Positions 8,540 through 21,179 of a stretch of 64,000 bases of DNA are shown one piece after another (the stretch's first letter is position 1; every line of letters begins with the position of its first letter). The notes under the pieces were generated by a model. That model was not told the origin of the DNA. It ran no database searches and saw nothing but the letters and a program-made list of their open reading frames with translations. Position numbers and translations under genes: made by a program. Source of the stretch: Agapanthus africanus (Eukaryota; Streptophyta; Magnoliopsida; Asparagales; Amaryllidaceae); NCBI GenBank assembly GCA_030015575.1, contig JASDDO010000026.1, positions 72,875,433 to 72,939,432 of the forward strand, given 5' to 3'.

Positions 8540-11500
8540 ATGACTTCTGTTCCATACTTCCCGTTCACTCGCTCGGAGGCTGCCTTTCCTCAATCACTAT
8601 CTGACGAGGAAGTGATGGCGATGATCAAGGCTCATGACCCGAATCGCACCAATTTACTTTTATAGCGGACCTGGTACGGTCACATCATCCGCGGTCGCCG
8701 CAGTTTTCTTTGCGAGATACCGACGGAGCCTACCTATCCATTCCTGCCGATGGATCCTCCACGGACTGCCCTTGCTGTGGAGATGCCGAATTGGACCCCT
8801 ATGGGATGGCTTGAGCCTTCAACAACTGGTATTCCGAATCATCCGGTGCCGGCTATAGATATTTTAGGGCGTCGCATTTGCCAGGGCGAAGCCCAGCCAT
8901 GAGGACAGATTTACAAGATAGGGCTTACCCCTCGACACCCACGGGCTACCTTCTTTGGGCTCGTTGCATCCTGTCCGCCCATCGCGCGCGACTGCAGAGG
9001 GTTGGGCTTTATCAGGCGATATATGCATCCCTCTTCCACTACCAATCTCCTCATGTCTGGTGGGTTAAGGCCTTCTTGAACCAATGGAATCTTCCCACCA
9101 ACACCTTCCTTCTAGGGGACAGCGAAGTTTCAATTTCCCTGGAAGAATTTTGCGAGATCTCAGGGCTGCCGGTCAGGGGGACACTTTATGAAGAATTGCT
9201 GCCTCCCGATGAGCATGTCTTCGAAACCGAGCCTTCAATGCTTAACGGCTTGTCTACCGAGAACCCCGTCTGCCACAAGCGCCCAAGTTTGATCAAGACC
9301 CTAAGTATTTTTGACAAACTGTTCACAGAGTCAGAGGAGCAGGGCGTCACTTTTAAAAGCTTTATCGCTTGCTTCCTTCGTGCAGATGTCCTATCAAAGA
9401 CAGCTCCGAAGTTTGCGAACATTAACGACCCCTTTGGGTTTGGTTTAAATAGGCGGCCGACTAAAGAAGAGGACTTGCCGCAATATTACATTCCCATCAT
9501 TTCTGCGGTATCTTTCGAGTCGATTGCAGCTCCTGGTATGGATGAGGAGACTTTCTTCATGGGCTTCATCAGCATTTGGCTTAGCTGGTTCGTCATTCCC
9601 ATGCATCGCCGTTTCATGAGAGCCTCGGTTATTTACCCTGCTCATCGCATTGTTGAGGGAACGCGACTAGCTGTGGGCATTCCAGGGCTAGCGCATCTAT
9701 ATCATGGGTTAGGCGCCGCAGCTAATACTCCAACTCCAGGTGTAGATGTGGTAAATTTCTCTCTTTATTGCTTCACGTCTTGGATTGAGATGCACGTGTT
9801 GGGGGCCTTTGCTGCACACAAAAGACCCAAATTTTATGACGCCTACACTTTTCCGCGACTCATGCGGCTGGTGGACGCTTCTGCTCCTGACCCGACTCAG
9901 TTTGGGGCTATTCGTGTGCTGATCGCTCCCTATGCTAATACGGGCGGAATGGTATTCATCGATCGAGCCCTATCTACTCCCTCAGGATCGATTCAACAGC
10001 TCCACGACTTGTCGAAAGAGGGGGTACCTTCTCTGAAGCCCAGGGAAGCCATGCACCTGTACGCGATCAGACCAGGTTATCTGGTATTTCGTCAGAACTG
10101 TGCGGCCCTCTTTATGCGGTACAACCCACACCGCTTTGCCCAGCAACTTGGATATGATCAGGGCGTCCCCTTCGAAGCATTTATAGTGGCGCCTAGCCCA
10201 TCGCCTGAAGCTGTTCGTGACGCCGCTCATCACTTTATGCGGCTGAACACTGGTTCTAGCTTCATGATCCCTGAAGCTGATCATATTCCTCGATGTGTGG
10301 GGTCTTTCACGGGCTGGTACCTCCACCGGGTCAGTCCAATTATTGCTGAGGAGAAGAGGGTACTTCTTGGATACAGCGCTCCTATTCCGATTCAAACCGC
10401 GGGAGTTCCATCGCAACCGCGTGCAACGGTTCGCCCTCCCTCGAGGGATACCAGTGTCGTGCTTATTCCGGGGGCGGCAGAAGTGAACTTAACTCCCACA
10501 GCTGGTATGCCATTGCATACTCGAGCTCAATCAAGGGCTAATAGGGCACCGGTAGTAGTATCATCGTCCGCGGCATCGACAATGGCCGTGTCGTCCTCGG
10601 TAGCACCGCCAAGCGAGGACATTAAAGGTGAAGTGGGTCAGCGCCGTACCAAAGCTCCACGGGGGAGGAAGCGATCGTCTTCGGCGGTTAGTTCTGGGTC
10701 CAAGAGGGGGAGGAATACGGCCACCAATTTGCTCGACTCTTTAATAGAGTCCGAGCCTATTCTTTAGGATGAACCGCTAGCTATGCAAAAATCAGATGGT
10801 GACCTACTTTTCCCGAGTTCATCTGCCGAGGAAGCCGCACAATTGGCTGAGGCTATAAGACGTTCGCAAGATGAATCCAAGAACGTAAGGATTCCAAAGA
10901 AGCCCTACCCTGCTGTCATCTTTTACGAAGACCCTCCGTGGATACGGCGGCGATTTATAGGCCCTTTGGAAGAATGGGGCGAAAGGGCCCTTAAACAGGC
11001 TGTTTCAGACGACACTGAGGGCGCGCTTTCACTGTGGACCGGTGGCCACGAGTCTACCCTCGGACCTCTGCGAGCACATCTCCTCAGGAAGGAGCGTCGG
11101 CTTGAACAAGACATACTAGAAGCTCCCTTGCGCATCGGTATGTTCATGTATCTCTTTGTAATATTTTGTATTGCTTGCATACATATATATGTATCCTTAT
11201 CCTCATACAAACTTTGCAGGGACTTCGGCAGCTGCGGAGGCTCTGAGTCATGCTTTGACTGTAGATTTTGCTGATATCCCCAGTGAAACACCAATCAGTG
11301 TGGAGGGGGTCGATGCAACCGTTGCTCTTGCGATAGAGTCCCCCTCGGTGGTTCCCGCTCCCGAAGCGCTTGCTCCCTCGGGGGAGGCATCTTTGTCGGT
11401 CGCCGCTCCAATGGATCTTCCCGAGAGCGACCTGGAGACTAGGGTACATGTAGTCGAGGCTACCGTCCTTTCGTTGGAGCCTGCAGTGGCAGCCGCTGCT

Positions 11501-12682
11501 CCTCGCTCGGAAGCCGCTACACTGGTCCGCGTCCCCGCCTGAGGTCACGGAGGAGGCCGCTGAAACTGCTATCCCTCCAGCTCAGAATGGGAGGAGCGTC
11601 GAAGGTAGCCTTCTATATTTTTCATTAATAATCTTTCCATTGTCTGAACCCTTCTGTCTTTTCAGAATTGCGCGGATTGGCGGCATCTATTGCTGATTTG
11701 TCTCCCAGGCAGTCCTTTCAGCGCCTGTTGGAGATGGCTGCTCCGCAAGCGATATCTCCTCAACGCATCGTCCTCTCTTCCGGACAAGGTTAGTGTTGTT
11801 TACCCTCTTTTCACAGCATTATCACTATTTCATAAAATGACACCGACGTCTTTTACAGTTCTGGAGGCCGACGACGAGGTTGCGGTTCTTGACGAGCCTG
11901 GGGAGCCTCCAGATCCTTCTTGCATGACTGTGGGTAAGTAATGTCTCAATGTCGTTCCATTTGTTCTTTGCTTACAAGTTTCGCTGACTGTTTATAAATC
12001 TGAAGGTCTGCCAGTTCTCACCGCGCTGGAGTCTCGCATCGCCATGCCACCCGGCCCCTATGCTCTGCGTGCTTCGGAACGGATGGCAAAGCTAAGTCTC
12101 GCCTCCCTGTCATCCTTAATCGAGGACCTTCGCGCTGGCAGTCTGATCACGGCCGAAGCGTTTTCCACTGAAGCCAACGGCTCTCTTTCCTTTCTTGCCA
12201 CCTACCATAGTGAAACATTGGTGCAAGTCTGGGTTGAGTTTTGTCGGCAGGTGGAGGCTTGCATGCATGTCCTCGAATGTACATGCCTTCCTTCGGAGAT
12301 TATGGCCGCGAAGGCGAGCTTACAGGGGCTAATCAAGCGGTGTGCTGCGAACATGATATCATGTGAGAAAAGGCTCAGCCGCAAGTTTTCGGAGAGGGAG
12401 CTGGCTTCCAAAGAACTGAGGGAGCTTCAAGCCAACCTTATGGCCAAGGCCACTAAAGCGTATGAACTTTGGCGAGTGCTTCAAGAGACTATCAAGGAGG
12501 TGGTAGCCATTGATAAGGCTGTTGTGTTTACTCGTGAAATGGTCGAAACCCATAAAGCCACTGAAAAAGAGCTTGAAGGCCAGCTTGCCTCGTACCAGGC
12601 CCAACAAGCTCAATCGGAGGCTCGCCTTTTGATAATACTGAATCATGAAGGCGAGACTTCTACTAATCGCCCGCCGACTTGA
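8540..12682 (+). CDS. Antisense plant-mobile-domain (PMD) gene of element B
   Basis: This gene lies on the strand opposite to gag-pol, between the polypurine tract and the noncoding 3' region. Its longest open stretch, 8878-10767 (629 codons), holds a PMD-type region of about 400 residues: WWVKAFLNQWNLPTNTF, then GDSEVSISLEEFCEISGLPV, are the hallmark N-terminal blocks of that family (PF10536). A Ser/Pro-rich, then basic tail (RRTKAPRGRKRSSS) looks like a nuclear signal. Further segments reach 12682 and end in a coiled coil (12044-12682). GT...AG gaps at about 11138-11219, 11605-11665, 11789-11858 and 11934-12005 are probably introns; the last three recur in copy A. Extra PMD-related frames are known from Tat elements. 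The fossil looks nearly whole, with about one break visible. Its role in the element is unknown. Confidence 0.75.
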
Positions 12683-12791
12683 AGAATTGTATATACACAC
12701 ATTTTTTATTCTTCTTTTGTACATACTCTTGAATGAGAGTATATTTTTTTGTTCTTTCACGAATTGTATTTTGTATTCATTTTGGTTCATG

Positions 12792-12797
12792 AATAAA
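12792..12797 (+). terminator. Poly(A) signal of B's antisense gene
   Basis: AATAAA about 110 bp after the stop codon, in the same sequence context as 1319-1324 in copy A. Confidence 0.55.
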
Positions 12798-12929
12798 AGA
12801 TATATTTTTTTTTTATGATGGTGTGTCCCTTTTAGCAAGTGTATTCTGCAGATAGTCTATTTCGATTTCTTTGCAGGACAATGATGGCTTAGGATTCAGG
12901 GTTAAGATCTGCCTCCTAAGACTTTTCAA
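12798..12929. other. Spacer after the antisense gene
   Basis: Noncoding; it leads into the hairpin ladder. It resembles A at about 2735-2785 (GGCTTAG ... CCTAAGACTTTT). Confidence 0.5.
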
Positions 12930-13112
12930 CTTTATGAGCCGTGAGGGTCTCATAAAGAATTTTCTCCCTACAGGTCGAGAGGATCCCGTAGGTGTAATTT
13001 CTCCTTAAGAATCGTGAGGATTCCTAAGTGTGTTTTCTCTTGAAAGTCGTAAGGATCCCACAAGAGAGTTTGCTCCCTTACGAGTCGTGAGGACCCGTAA
13101 GTGATGGGTGAG
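12930..13112. repeat. Hairpin ladder, first block of element B
   Basis: About five ~31-bp hairpin units. The clearest is a perfect 9-bp stem, CTTTATGAG (12930-12938) with CTCATAAAG (12949-12957), around a GTGAGGG core. Later units have arms CTTAAGAA/TTCCTAAG and CTTACGAG/CCCGTAAG around TCGTGAGGA. Confidence 0.75.
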
Positions 13113-13239
13113 GTTATCATCATCCGCATTTCACGGAATCAGGAGTTGCTCTGGATGCTTCCCACGGGGTCATAGCCGTGTTCTGCGACGACCAGGCTCC
13201 GCTCTGGATGCTTCACACGGGGTGATTACCGTGCTCTGC
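13113..13239. repeat. 169-bp satellite-like array, left fragment
   Basis: About 127 bp of the array that continues at 15907. It was cut off by the solo LTR S1. Its last five bases, TCTGC, are the S1 target duplication. Confidence 0.85.
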
Positions 13240-15906
13240 TGTCACGACCCAAGTTTGGATGTGACCGGCACTTAGATTGTATCATATCTAAAGATATGCA
13301 CACGGTCCAAGTAAACCGAAAACCAAGATCGAAATCCTTTTTGCGGAATTCTTTATATAGAAAATTTAGTTTTAGTAAAAATCTCAGTTTATGAAGTATT
13401 AAACAAGTATAAAGTGTTAAGTTTGGTTGCATCCTTAGTTGGGATCAATAATATCAACAGCGGAAAATAAAACCTCAGTATATAGGCATCAATACGAATC
13501 TCAGACATAAAGAAATGAAACCACAATTTATAGAACTAAACGATCTCAACTGTCAATAATATACATATCATCTCTCACTCTAAGTCATATACAGGTCTGA
13601 TGGAGATTTTCTAGATGCAAAATACAATACCAAAATAGAAGGTTACTACATATGTAACCTACCTATCAAAAGATAGAATAAAGCTGCAAACGTAAATCCG
13701 CACCGCAGCTAACCGTCCACTCTACCCCTGTAAGGAACTGTGGCACAACGGGGGTGAGTTGCCAACTCAGTGAATATAACTAACATATAATGGTTAATAA
13801 TGTAAATATGACGATCATACTAATGGAATTGTGAACACGTATAATGTATGATTATATGTGAAAATCAAGAATCTCATAGTCCAAACTGAAATCTCATCAT
13901 TTATTCTAAATAAAATTCATTTCCCCGTGTCCATCATCGACACAAAACTTCCATTTCTCACAGACATCATTCCTCGAATGATCCTGACATCAACAAAGTC
14001 CACTATGTATCCGACTGTATTCCCCACCGACTCAGTCTGGATAAAACCGTAAATCCGTAACCGTATATCCACCGACTCGGTTCGGAATAATACTATAAGT
14101 CCGTAACCGTATATCCACCGACTCGGTTCGGAATAAAACCAATTCATAAAAACATCTCAGGGTGTACATGTCACATCAATCATGAAAATCACTGGATTTA
14201 TGTAATAGTATTCAAAACTCAAAACCATAAATCCTCAATACTGCCATTACCTCTTACATCAACATAGAATACTCAGATATTAAACATGATATTGATGATG
14301 CAATTTACCACTATTATTGGGGTGTAAGATACGGTATGAATCATTTTAATAATAAGTTTGCTAAGTGTAAAAGTGACAGGGTAATATCGACGAGGTGTGT
14401 GTAACATATAGATGTGCATGTGGCATGACTCGTCGATACTTGTGTAGTGTTCTAGCAACTAAACAAGTATATATAATGATCAATGCATATGGTCAATTTG
14501 GCATAACAAAATAACGCATTGATTTAAATAAAACTACGGGCGTATCACGCCATCTTTACACAATTCCCCGGTAGATGTTTAGTCTACTCACCGGAAACGT
14601 CGAATCTATTCAGGAATTGCCAATCCCTTCCCTTTCCTCGCTGCCTCCGTAAATCCCGTATTCGAATCTAATATCACAATTTATTTATATAAGTAAACGG
14701 CTACTCCGACATGACGGAAATGAAAAAAAACACCCATTCTCACGTACTAGTTATATTGTATACAACTATATCGAGTTATTAACCACTTAACCTTACTGGA
14801 TTTTAACCCTAACCTGCATCGCTACCGAATTTAAATCGTGATGCGTGTTAATCGTGTCGTATTTGGTGTTTTAGATAACCTTTCCGATATTAACTTCCAG
14901 ATTTTATCTGCAGTGAAACTAATTTACTTAAACAATACCAAAATGGCCAAAATGATCTACTGGAACCTACACAGTTCCCCAAAACTCCCTAGCTATCCAC
15001 AAAACCGGCGGCGCCGGAATTCCCCTTTTTGTCGCCGGCCCAAATCCGAGCCATCTGGTTCGTGATCCTATGGTTTTCTCTAGGTGTTACATCATTTTAG
15101 TACTGTTTTGTTAAGTTAATTATCTTCCAAACATTAGCAGATTTCAACAGAGCTTATAATTAACTAAAAATACGATATTATGAAACTTTGTTCAATTCAA
15201 ATTAACTAAGCTACAGAATTTAATTTCCTACTGTTTAAGAAGTTTTACCCTCCAATTAGTTGTTGGAATAACCCCTCCAAGATGCTAAGCCCCTCCTAGC
15301 TTGATGGTAAGAAAACTAAGAACATAGCTTCCTTCTTCTTCTTCTTCCTCTTGTTCTTTCTTTTTCTCTCTATTTTTATTTTGATTTCAGAAAATTTCAG
15401 AATTCTAAATTAACTATGATCTGAACATATCCTATATATGAGAAGAAGGAAGGGTGAGGTGGTAGGAGGAGATGTCAAGGGTTGAAGAGTGCTCATTTTA
15501 TACAATGAGGAGGTGTGAGATGAGTGTGTTCATGCAAGCATGAGGTGTTCATGCCTTATCTTCAAAATTTGATTTAATTTGAAACTAAATTCTGAACTAA
15601 AATGATTTTCCATCCCATTTTTATTTACACCCTTAACAATTTCCTATTTGCACAAAAATCCTAAACTTTACCTAAAAACCCCTCACAACTTAGTTTATTA
15701 TAAAACACCCATTTTTATTAAAATGAAGCTAAAATTGTCACTAAAACCCTTATAACTTATTTATGTTGCATACTAAAATTTTAATTTAAATTGTTTTACA
15801 TAGAACTTAAGAAAATTGACTTATTTGTTTTTAACAACTTTGTGATTTATCAAATTATTATTAAATTAATTAAATTCATTTATTTCCAAATTTTCAAAAT
15901 GCTACA
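13240..15906. mobile_element. Solo LTR S1 (probable Ty3-gypsy)
   Basis: A 2667-bp insert starting TGTCACGACCC and ending GCTACA, flanked by TCTGC at 13235-13239 and 15907-15911. It splits the 169-bp array exactly at a unit junction, so the boundaries are firm. No coding domain, primer site or second LTR is visible inside, which fits a solo LTR. The start motif and the GGGGGTGAGTTGCCAACTCA stretch near 13750 are typical of long LTRs of plant chromoviruses (from memory). A two- to three-copy repeat of about 50 bp containing ACCGACTCGGTTCGGAATAA lies near 14020-14140. Strand is uncertain. Confidence 0.7.
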
Positions 15907-16755
15907 TCTGCGAGGACCAGGATCCGCTCTGGACGTTTCCCACGGGGTCAGGATTGACATTATCCGCGTTCCACGTGACCAGAAATTTGCTCTGGATGCT
16001 TCCCACGGGGTCATTATCGTGTTCTGCGAGGACCAGGCTCCGCTCTGGATGCTTCACATGGGGTCATTGCCGTGCTCTGTGAGGACCAGGATCCGCTCTG
16101 GACGTTTCCCACGGGGTCAGGATTGACATTATCCGCGTTCCACGTGACCAGGAATTTGCTCTGGATGCTTCCCACGGGGTCATTGCCGTGTTCTGCGAGG
16201 ACCAGGCTCCGCTCTGGATGCTTCACACGGGGTCATTGCCATGCTCTGGGAGGACCAGGATCCGCTCTTGACGTTTCCTACGGGGTCAGGATTGACATTA
16301 TCCGTGTTCCACGTGACCAGGAATTTGCTCTGGATGCTTCCCACGGGGTCATTGCCGTGTTCTGCGAGGACCAGGCTCCGCTCTGGATGCTTCACACGGG
16401 GTTATTGCCGTGCTCTGTGAAGACCAGGATCCACTCTGTACGTTTCCCACGGGGTCAGGATTGACATAAGCCGTGTTCCACGTAACTAGGAATTTGCTCT
16501 GGATGCTTCCCACGGGGTCATTGCCGTGTTCTGTGAAGAACAGGCTCTGCTCTGGATGCTTCACACAGGGTCATTGCCGTGCTCTGCGAGAACCAGGATC
16601 AGCTCTGGACGTTTCCCATGGGGTCAGGATTGACATAAGCCGCGTTCCACGTAGCCAGGAATTTGCTCTGGATGCTTCCCACAGGGTCATTGCCGTGTTC
16701 TGCGAGGGCCAGGCTCCGCTCTGGATGCTTCACACGGGGTCATTGCCGTGTTCCA
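15907..16755. repeat. 169-bp tandem array, five copies
   Basis: Units start with GAGGACCAGG or a close variant at 15912, 16081, 16250, 16419 and 16588, exactly 169 bp apart. Each unit is three related subrepeats of about 57, 59 and 53 bp sharing GCTCTGGATGCTTCCCACGG and GGGTCATTGCCGTG. The open frames across it on both strands are products of the repeat. Bases 16751-16755 (TTCCA) are the left target duplication of element D. Confidence 0.93.
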
Positions 16756-18224
16756 TGATTGATCTAGATTTGTGTGTAGTAGTTTAACCGCAATCAATAA
16801 CGGTGTCGCGTGTAGCTAGACTGAGATGAGTACGGGTCGTCCTCAGGGAAACGTTGAACCTTTTAGTCTTACTTTAGACGTGTTGAAAAAGAGAGGAGGG
16901 ATAAAGAATATTGAAGAATGGTTGTAGGATCTATATCTACGTTAAACACTGATGTAAAATATAGATCTAGATTAACTACGGAGGTAAGTTTATATGAAAT
17001 GGGGGTTTGTAGGGTTCATTAGGATTTAGTAGTTATGGATGATTAATTAAAGATTACCCTTTTTATCCTTTAATAGATTTAAAACTAGAACGACAGTGAT
17101 GCATGTAGATTAGGGTTTCTAGAGGGAAAAGGGTTCCCACACTTAACCTCTATCTCGACATGGAACTCCGTTCATATCTAGCCTTTACCAAAATAATCAT
17201 TAATCTAATCTCTAATCGCGGTCGAGACCAACAATGAATTGGTAGCGTGCCCGATTAGGATGTTAAAGATTCTTTTGATAGAGTTTATAAACTTTATAGG
17301 ACGTAAAAAGAGTTTAAGGATCTTCATCATCCATTAACCTACCCTAATCCTACGAACCCTAACAAGCAGAGAATTACTCGCGCATGTTGGGAGAAGAAGA
17401 GATGGAGAGAGAATTCATAATGAAACTACAAAGAAATAGAATAAGAAAAAGAACTACCTTTATTAATCAACAAAACTCATTACACTTTGTTTCCTTAGAA
17501 AATGATTACAAATACTAGTTTGCTTCTCGATCTCTTCTAAGGAGGTAGATGAACCGTTGATGATCAGCCTGGATGCGTGAGCTGTCTTGGACTTCGTGAT
17601 CTCGTCGACTTGATCCTTTTTCCAAGAGACTCTCGGTCTTTATTTATAGTCCCAAAACCAGAACCCTAGCTTCCAAATTTGGAAGAAAGTAGTTATGATC
17701 CAAACAAAAAAATTCCAGCTCCCAATTCATCTGGTACGCGGCGGATCCGCGGCTAATAGGTAGGTTTGGCCGCGGATCCGCGGCCAAGTAGGAGGATCAT
17801 TTGATGATTTTTCTGGGGCTTCATCCATATGACATTTGGCGATCTTTTGAATCTCAGGAAACTGAAAATCTTCTCGTAGTTACTGCCAGACTTGATTTCT
17901 TAGTTTGCTTTCTTAATTAGGCAGGTTTGCGTTAACAACTTTGATTCCCTTGATTTTAGCCCTGCAAATTCTACACAATAACTCAACAAATAATATTTAG
18001 TAGAGTTTGTTATATTGAGATATTAATTTCACCATTAAAATTTGGTCAATGGTATTTATGCATATATTTTCCTACCAAATGTTAATTATAATATATAAAC
18101 ACATCAAAATAGTATTTTTACAGATAAACCCTCATATGTATCATATATTATAATAAACATCTTTTCTAATATAGAAATAGTAGGAAAAATGTCATATTAA
18201 ATGTGCAGTTTTACCAACTGAACA
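16756..18224 (-). repeat. Element D 3' LTR (left)
   Basis: A 1469-bp LTR beginning TGATTGATCTAG and ending CCAACTGAACA on the plus strand. It holds a GC-rich palindrome pair near 17738-17782 (GCGGCGGATCCGCGGC and GGCCGCGGATCCGCGGCC). Confidence 0.92.
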
Positions 18225-18238
18225 AATACCCCCAAACT
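18225..18238 (-). other. Element D polypurine tract
   Basis: On the minus strand, AGTTTGGGGGTATT directly before the 3' LTR. Confidence 0.7.
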
Positions 18239-19686
18239 TATCTTTGATCGTCCCGAGCAAACTAGTTTATTCAAGAGGAGGAGAAAAAGAAAGGAGAAAA
18301 CTAAGCACACTTTCGTAGGCAACACGATTGCACTGAGCACGTGCAACAAGCCGTTAAACCTATAGGTGTCCCTAGTAGGAGGAGTGTTGTCTCCTGAGGG
18401 TTTTCAGCGGATTACACCCACAAAATCCTATAATAAAAGAGAGATGGTGAAATATACATATAAAGATAAGAACCATAAAAGAAATACTATGAAAATTTAG
18501 AGTTTCCAACTATACAAGCTTTTCAGTTGTCATGAGCCCTATCTTAATAGTCATGAAAAGATGTGAGAAATCACATCATCCCTCAATAAAACATCGTCTT
18601 TATTCTTCATTCCTACTTTTCATCCAAATATCGATCATATAACCCTACGTGTGTGTATAGAACATCCCTACACTCGGAGAATTCAATTCAAGCTATCATA
18701 CTCTTGTCCATCTACCTCAGTACTTTTTACTTTGATGAATATTTAGTTGAATTTGCTCACACAATTTTCATGCGGCTGTTAATACTTCTTGAGGTACTAA
18801 CCGACCGATTACTCATGTGCTTGCAGATTGGGTGATAGTATTTTTCTCGTCTTGCACCACCTAAGGCTTAGCAGTGACTCCCAAACCAGTTGGTCTAAGG
18901 CACTAGGTGATGAAGCACCATCGTTATATTTTTTTATTGCTGCCTTGGCGATAATAAAACCAGTGTTCATTTTTCTTTTCACCATTTTTTCTTTTATTCA
19001 TTTTTTTACTTCCTTCATATTTCGGCTTTTAGACAAGAGCATTTCAAGATATCCTCTACTATCCCGAGTTTCAAGACGTGTGTAAGTGCATATAGTAGGG
19101 TATCAACATTCAAATGTTTGGCTTTCAGAATAGAAACTATTTTTCAGACTTATTTTTATCCTCAGATTAATGACTTCCTTCATCTTACTAACCCTTGGGA
19201 CAACGGGTCATAACTACTTATTACTAGTTCGTTTAAGAAAACTTCTAATTTTCTTGGTTTTCTTAAATTTTTCCAATCTTTTGGATGTAAATTTTCACTA
19301 TCTAATATTTTATTATCTTATTTATGTATAATTTATTATTATTATTATATTAATCTTTTATTATCTTATTTATGTATAAAAATTTTTTTATTATATTTTT
19401 TTTGTGCTTATATATAGTATAATGCAAAATAATGCGTGAATAAGCACAAACCTCCCCCAAACCTGTTTGCAGCAGTGTCCTCACTGTTGTCTCTTTTAAA
19501 TCTCAAAAAACCTGTAGACTTGGGAGGAAAAAGGGGACAAGAAATAATGAAAGTGAAATCCTCCCCCAAACTTATTTTTGGCTCATAAATTTGAGGACAA
19601 AAGTTTTGTTCAAGAACCACAAATACACCCCCCTCAAACATGAGTTAGACAATATGAAGCATTTTAAGAGGGGGTGAGTCCTTTGG
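18239..19686 (-). other. Element D 3' noncoding region
   Basis: An AT-rich stretch with no recognisable domain on either strand. It includes TTTGATCGTCCCGAGCAA near 18242, a type of sequence often seen just inside the 3' end of plant gypsy elements, and two C-rich stretches (CCTCCCCCAAAC) near 19450 and 19560. Confidence 0.5.
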
Positions 19687-21107
19687 TCAAAGTAAGACTT
19701 TACAAAGACCAAAAGTTAACACCAACCATTCAAAGATTTTATCAGTATAGCGTATAGGTCGGTGGAAGAATGTGTTGTATCGAGTCAAGAAAAAATGGGG
19801 AAGGGATAAAAGGTGGTCTGGAAAGGGTTTGAATTTTAAATTAGAGAAAAGAAAGAATGAGGATGAATGTGAATGATTAGGAAGAAGGAATGGTGACGGT
19901 TCAACCTCTATAGGTGGAGATTGATCAATCACAAAATCCGTATTGTTTAAAAATTCAAGTTCGTCAGCAAAAAGTTTTTCAAAACTTTTATAAATGGTGT
20001 GATCGAACATTTTGCTGTCAAAGAGTTTTGTGCCAGAATTTATCCTACTTGATTCATAAAAAATCATTGAGGTGGAGGACTCGAAAAACTCATCTATCTT
20101 ATTTTCAAAAATATCCAAATCAAGTTAAATTTCTGGTATTATTAAACTTGAATTAACGGATTGCGATTCATCAAAACTCACTGAAACTATAGGTACAGAA
20201 GAAGAACCGGAGAAAGTAGAAGGTGAAATGGGTAAACAAATTGGTGTGTCGAGTGTTGCTGAACCAGATGTAGAAGATGGAGGCTGTATTTCGGTCTGAT
20301 CTTCGGGTATACCATTATCATCAACTTCAAGACGTATTTGGGGTTCGGGAAGAATTAAAGGCTCAAGATGATGACCACAAGGAAGTGAAAGGATCTGATG
20401 AATTGGTGGGACAAAATCATCCAAAATTTTGGGTTCATCAATCAATATATCCCCAACGTCAATCACCTCATTCAAGTGAAAGTTAAAATTCTCAAACAGC
20501 TCATCATAAGTATGGTTTTCAATCAGTTTTGGTTCAAGAGTGGAGGTGTAGAGATCACAAGGGTTGGGTATGGTTTCACTTGAAATGGACCCTTCACAGT
20601 CGGGTAAATCAAATACTACAAAGTCACACAACTTATCAGATATTCTATTTGGTGTACTTGATGAATCTATGAAACTGGAGTTGTGGATTTCAGTTTGGAA
20701 TGGGTAGGTTTGATTAGGAAGGGTGTATAGTTCTGTCTCACTACCCAAATTCTCATTTTGTCCTATGCCCGAATCATATACTGAAAAATTTTGGGCTGGT
20801 TTGAAATTATTTGCTTGCATCCACTCTGTCATTTGGTTCGACATTCCCAAAAATTTTCTAATGTCTGCTCAAGACTAGACTTGGGTCGATAAGGGGTTTC
20901 AGGATAAGATTGAAATTCTTGTGGACGATTAAAACTCCCAAATGACTGATTAGAAGGACTGTCTAGAAAAGGTGGAAAAGTCGGATTGGATTGATAGGAA
21001 TAGAATGGTTGCGGAACATGGGTAGGAGTAGGATCAATATTATGATAAGAAGAATATTGATATGGGTTGGTTGGTTGGCTATTTTCAATAGACATCATAT
21101 ATGCCAC
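19687..21107 (-). pseudogene. Element D coding remnant, unknown acidic protein
   Basis: Minus-strand open segments encode a low-complexity protein rich in Pro, Ser, Asn, Gln, Asp and Glu. An N-terminal Tyr/Pro/Gln-rich stretch (NPYQYSSYHN, PTFPPFLDSP) is followed by a long acidic region (DELFENFNFHLNEVIDVGDILIDEP). I recognise no zinc knuckle, protease or polymerase motif. Its place after the primer site and leader suggests a gag-position product of a gag-only element. A fossil with a couple of breaks. Family unknown. Confidence 0.5.
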
Positions 21108-21179
21108 AAACCGCCTATCAAGCTCTTCTTTGGACAGTGGTGGTGATGGTTGATATTGGTCCGGGTTGAAACTTTGGCC

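Noticed and set aside
9186-10416. Open frames on the minus strand inside the PMD gene
   Set aside because: They mirror the strong plus-strand coding frame and show no recognisable domain.
15083-15090. GTGTTACA as the right end of S1
   Set aside because: No TSD at that point, whereas 15906 is followed by the exact TCTGC repeat and by resumption of the array at a unit boundary.
15912-16755. Several open frames on both strands with repeated protein motifs
   Set aside because: They follow the 169-bp repeat, shift frame with each unit, and appear in both strands alike; no codon or domain evidence for a gene.
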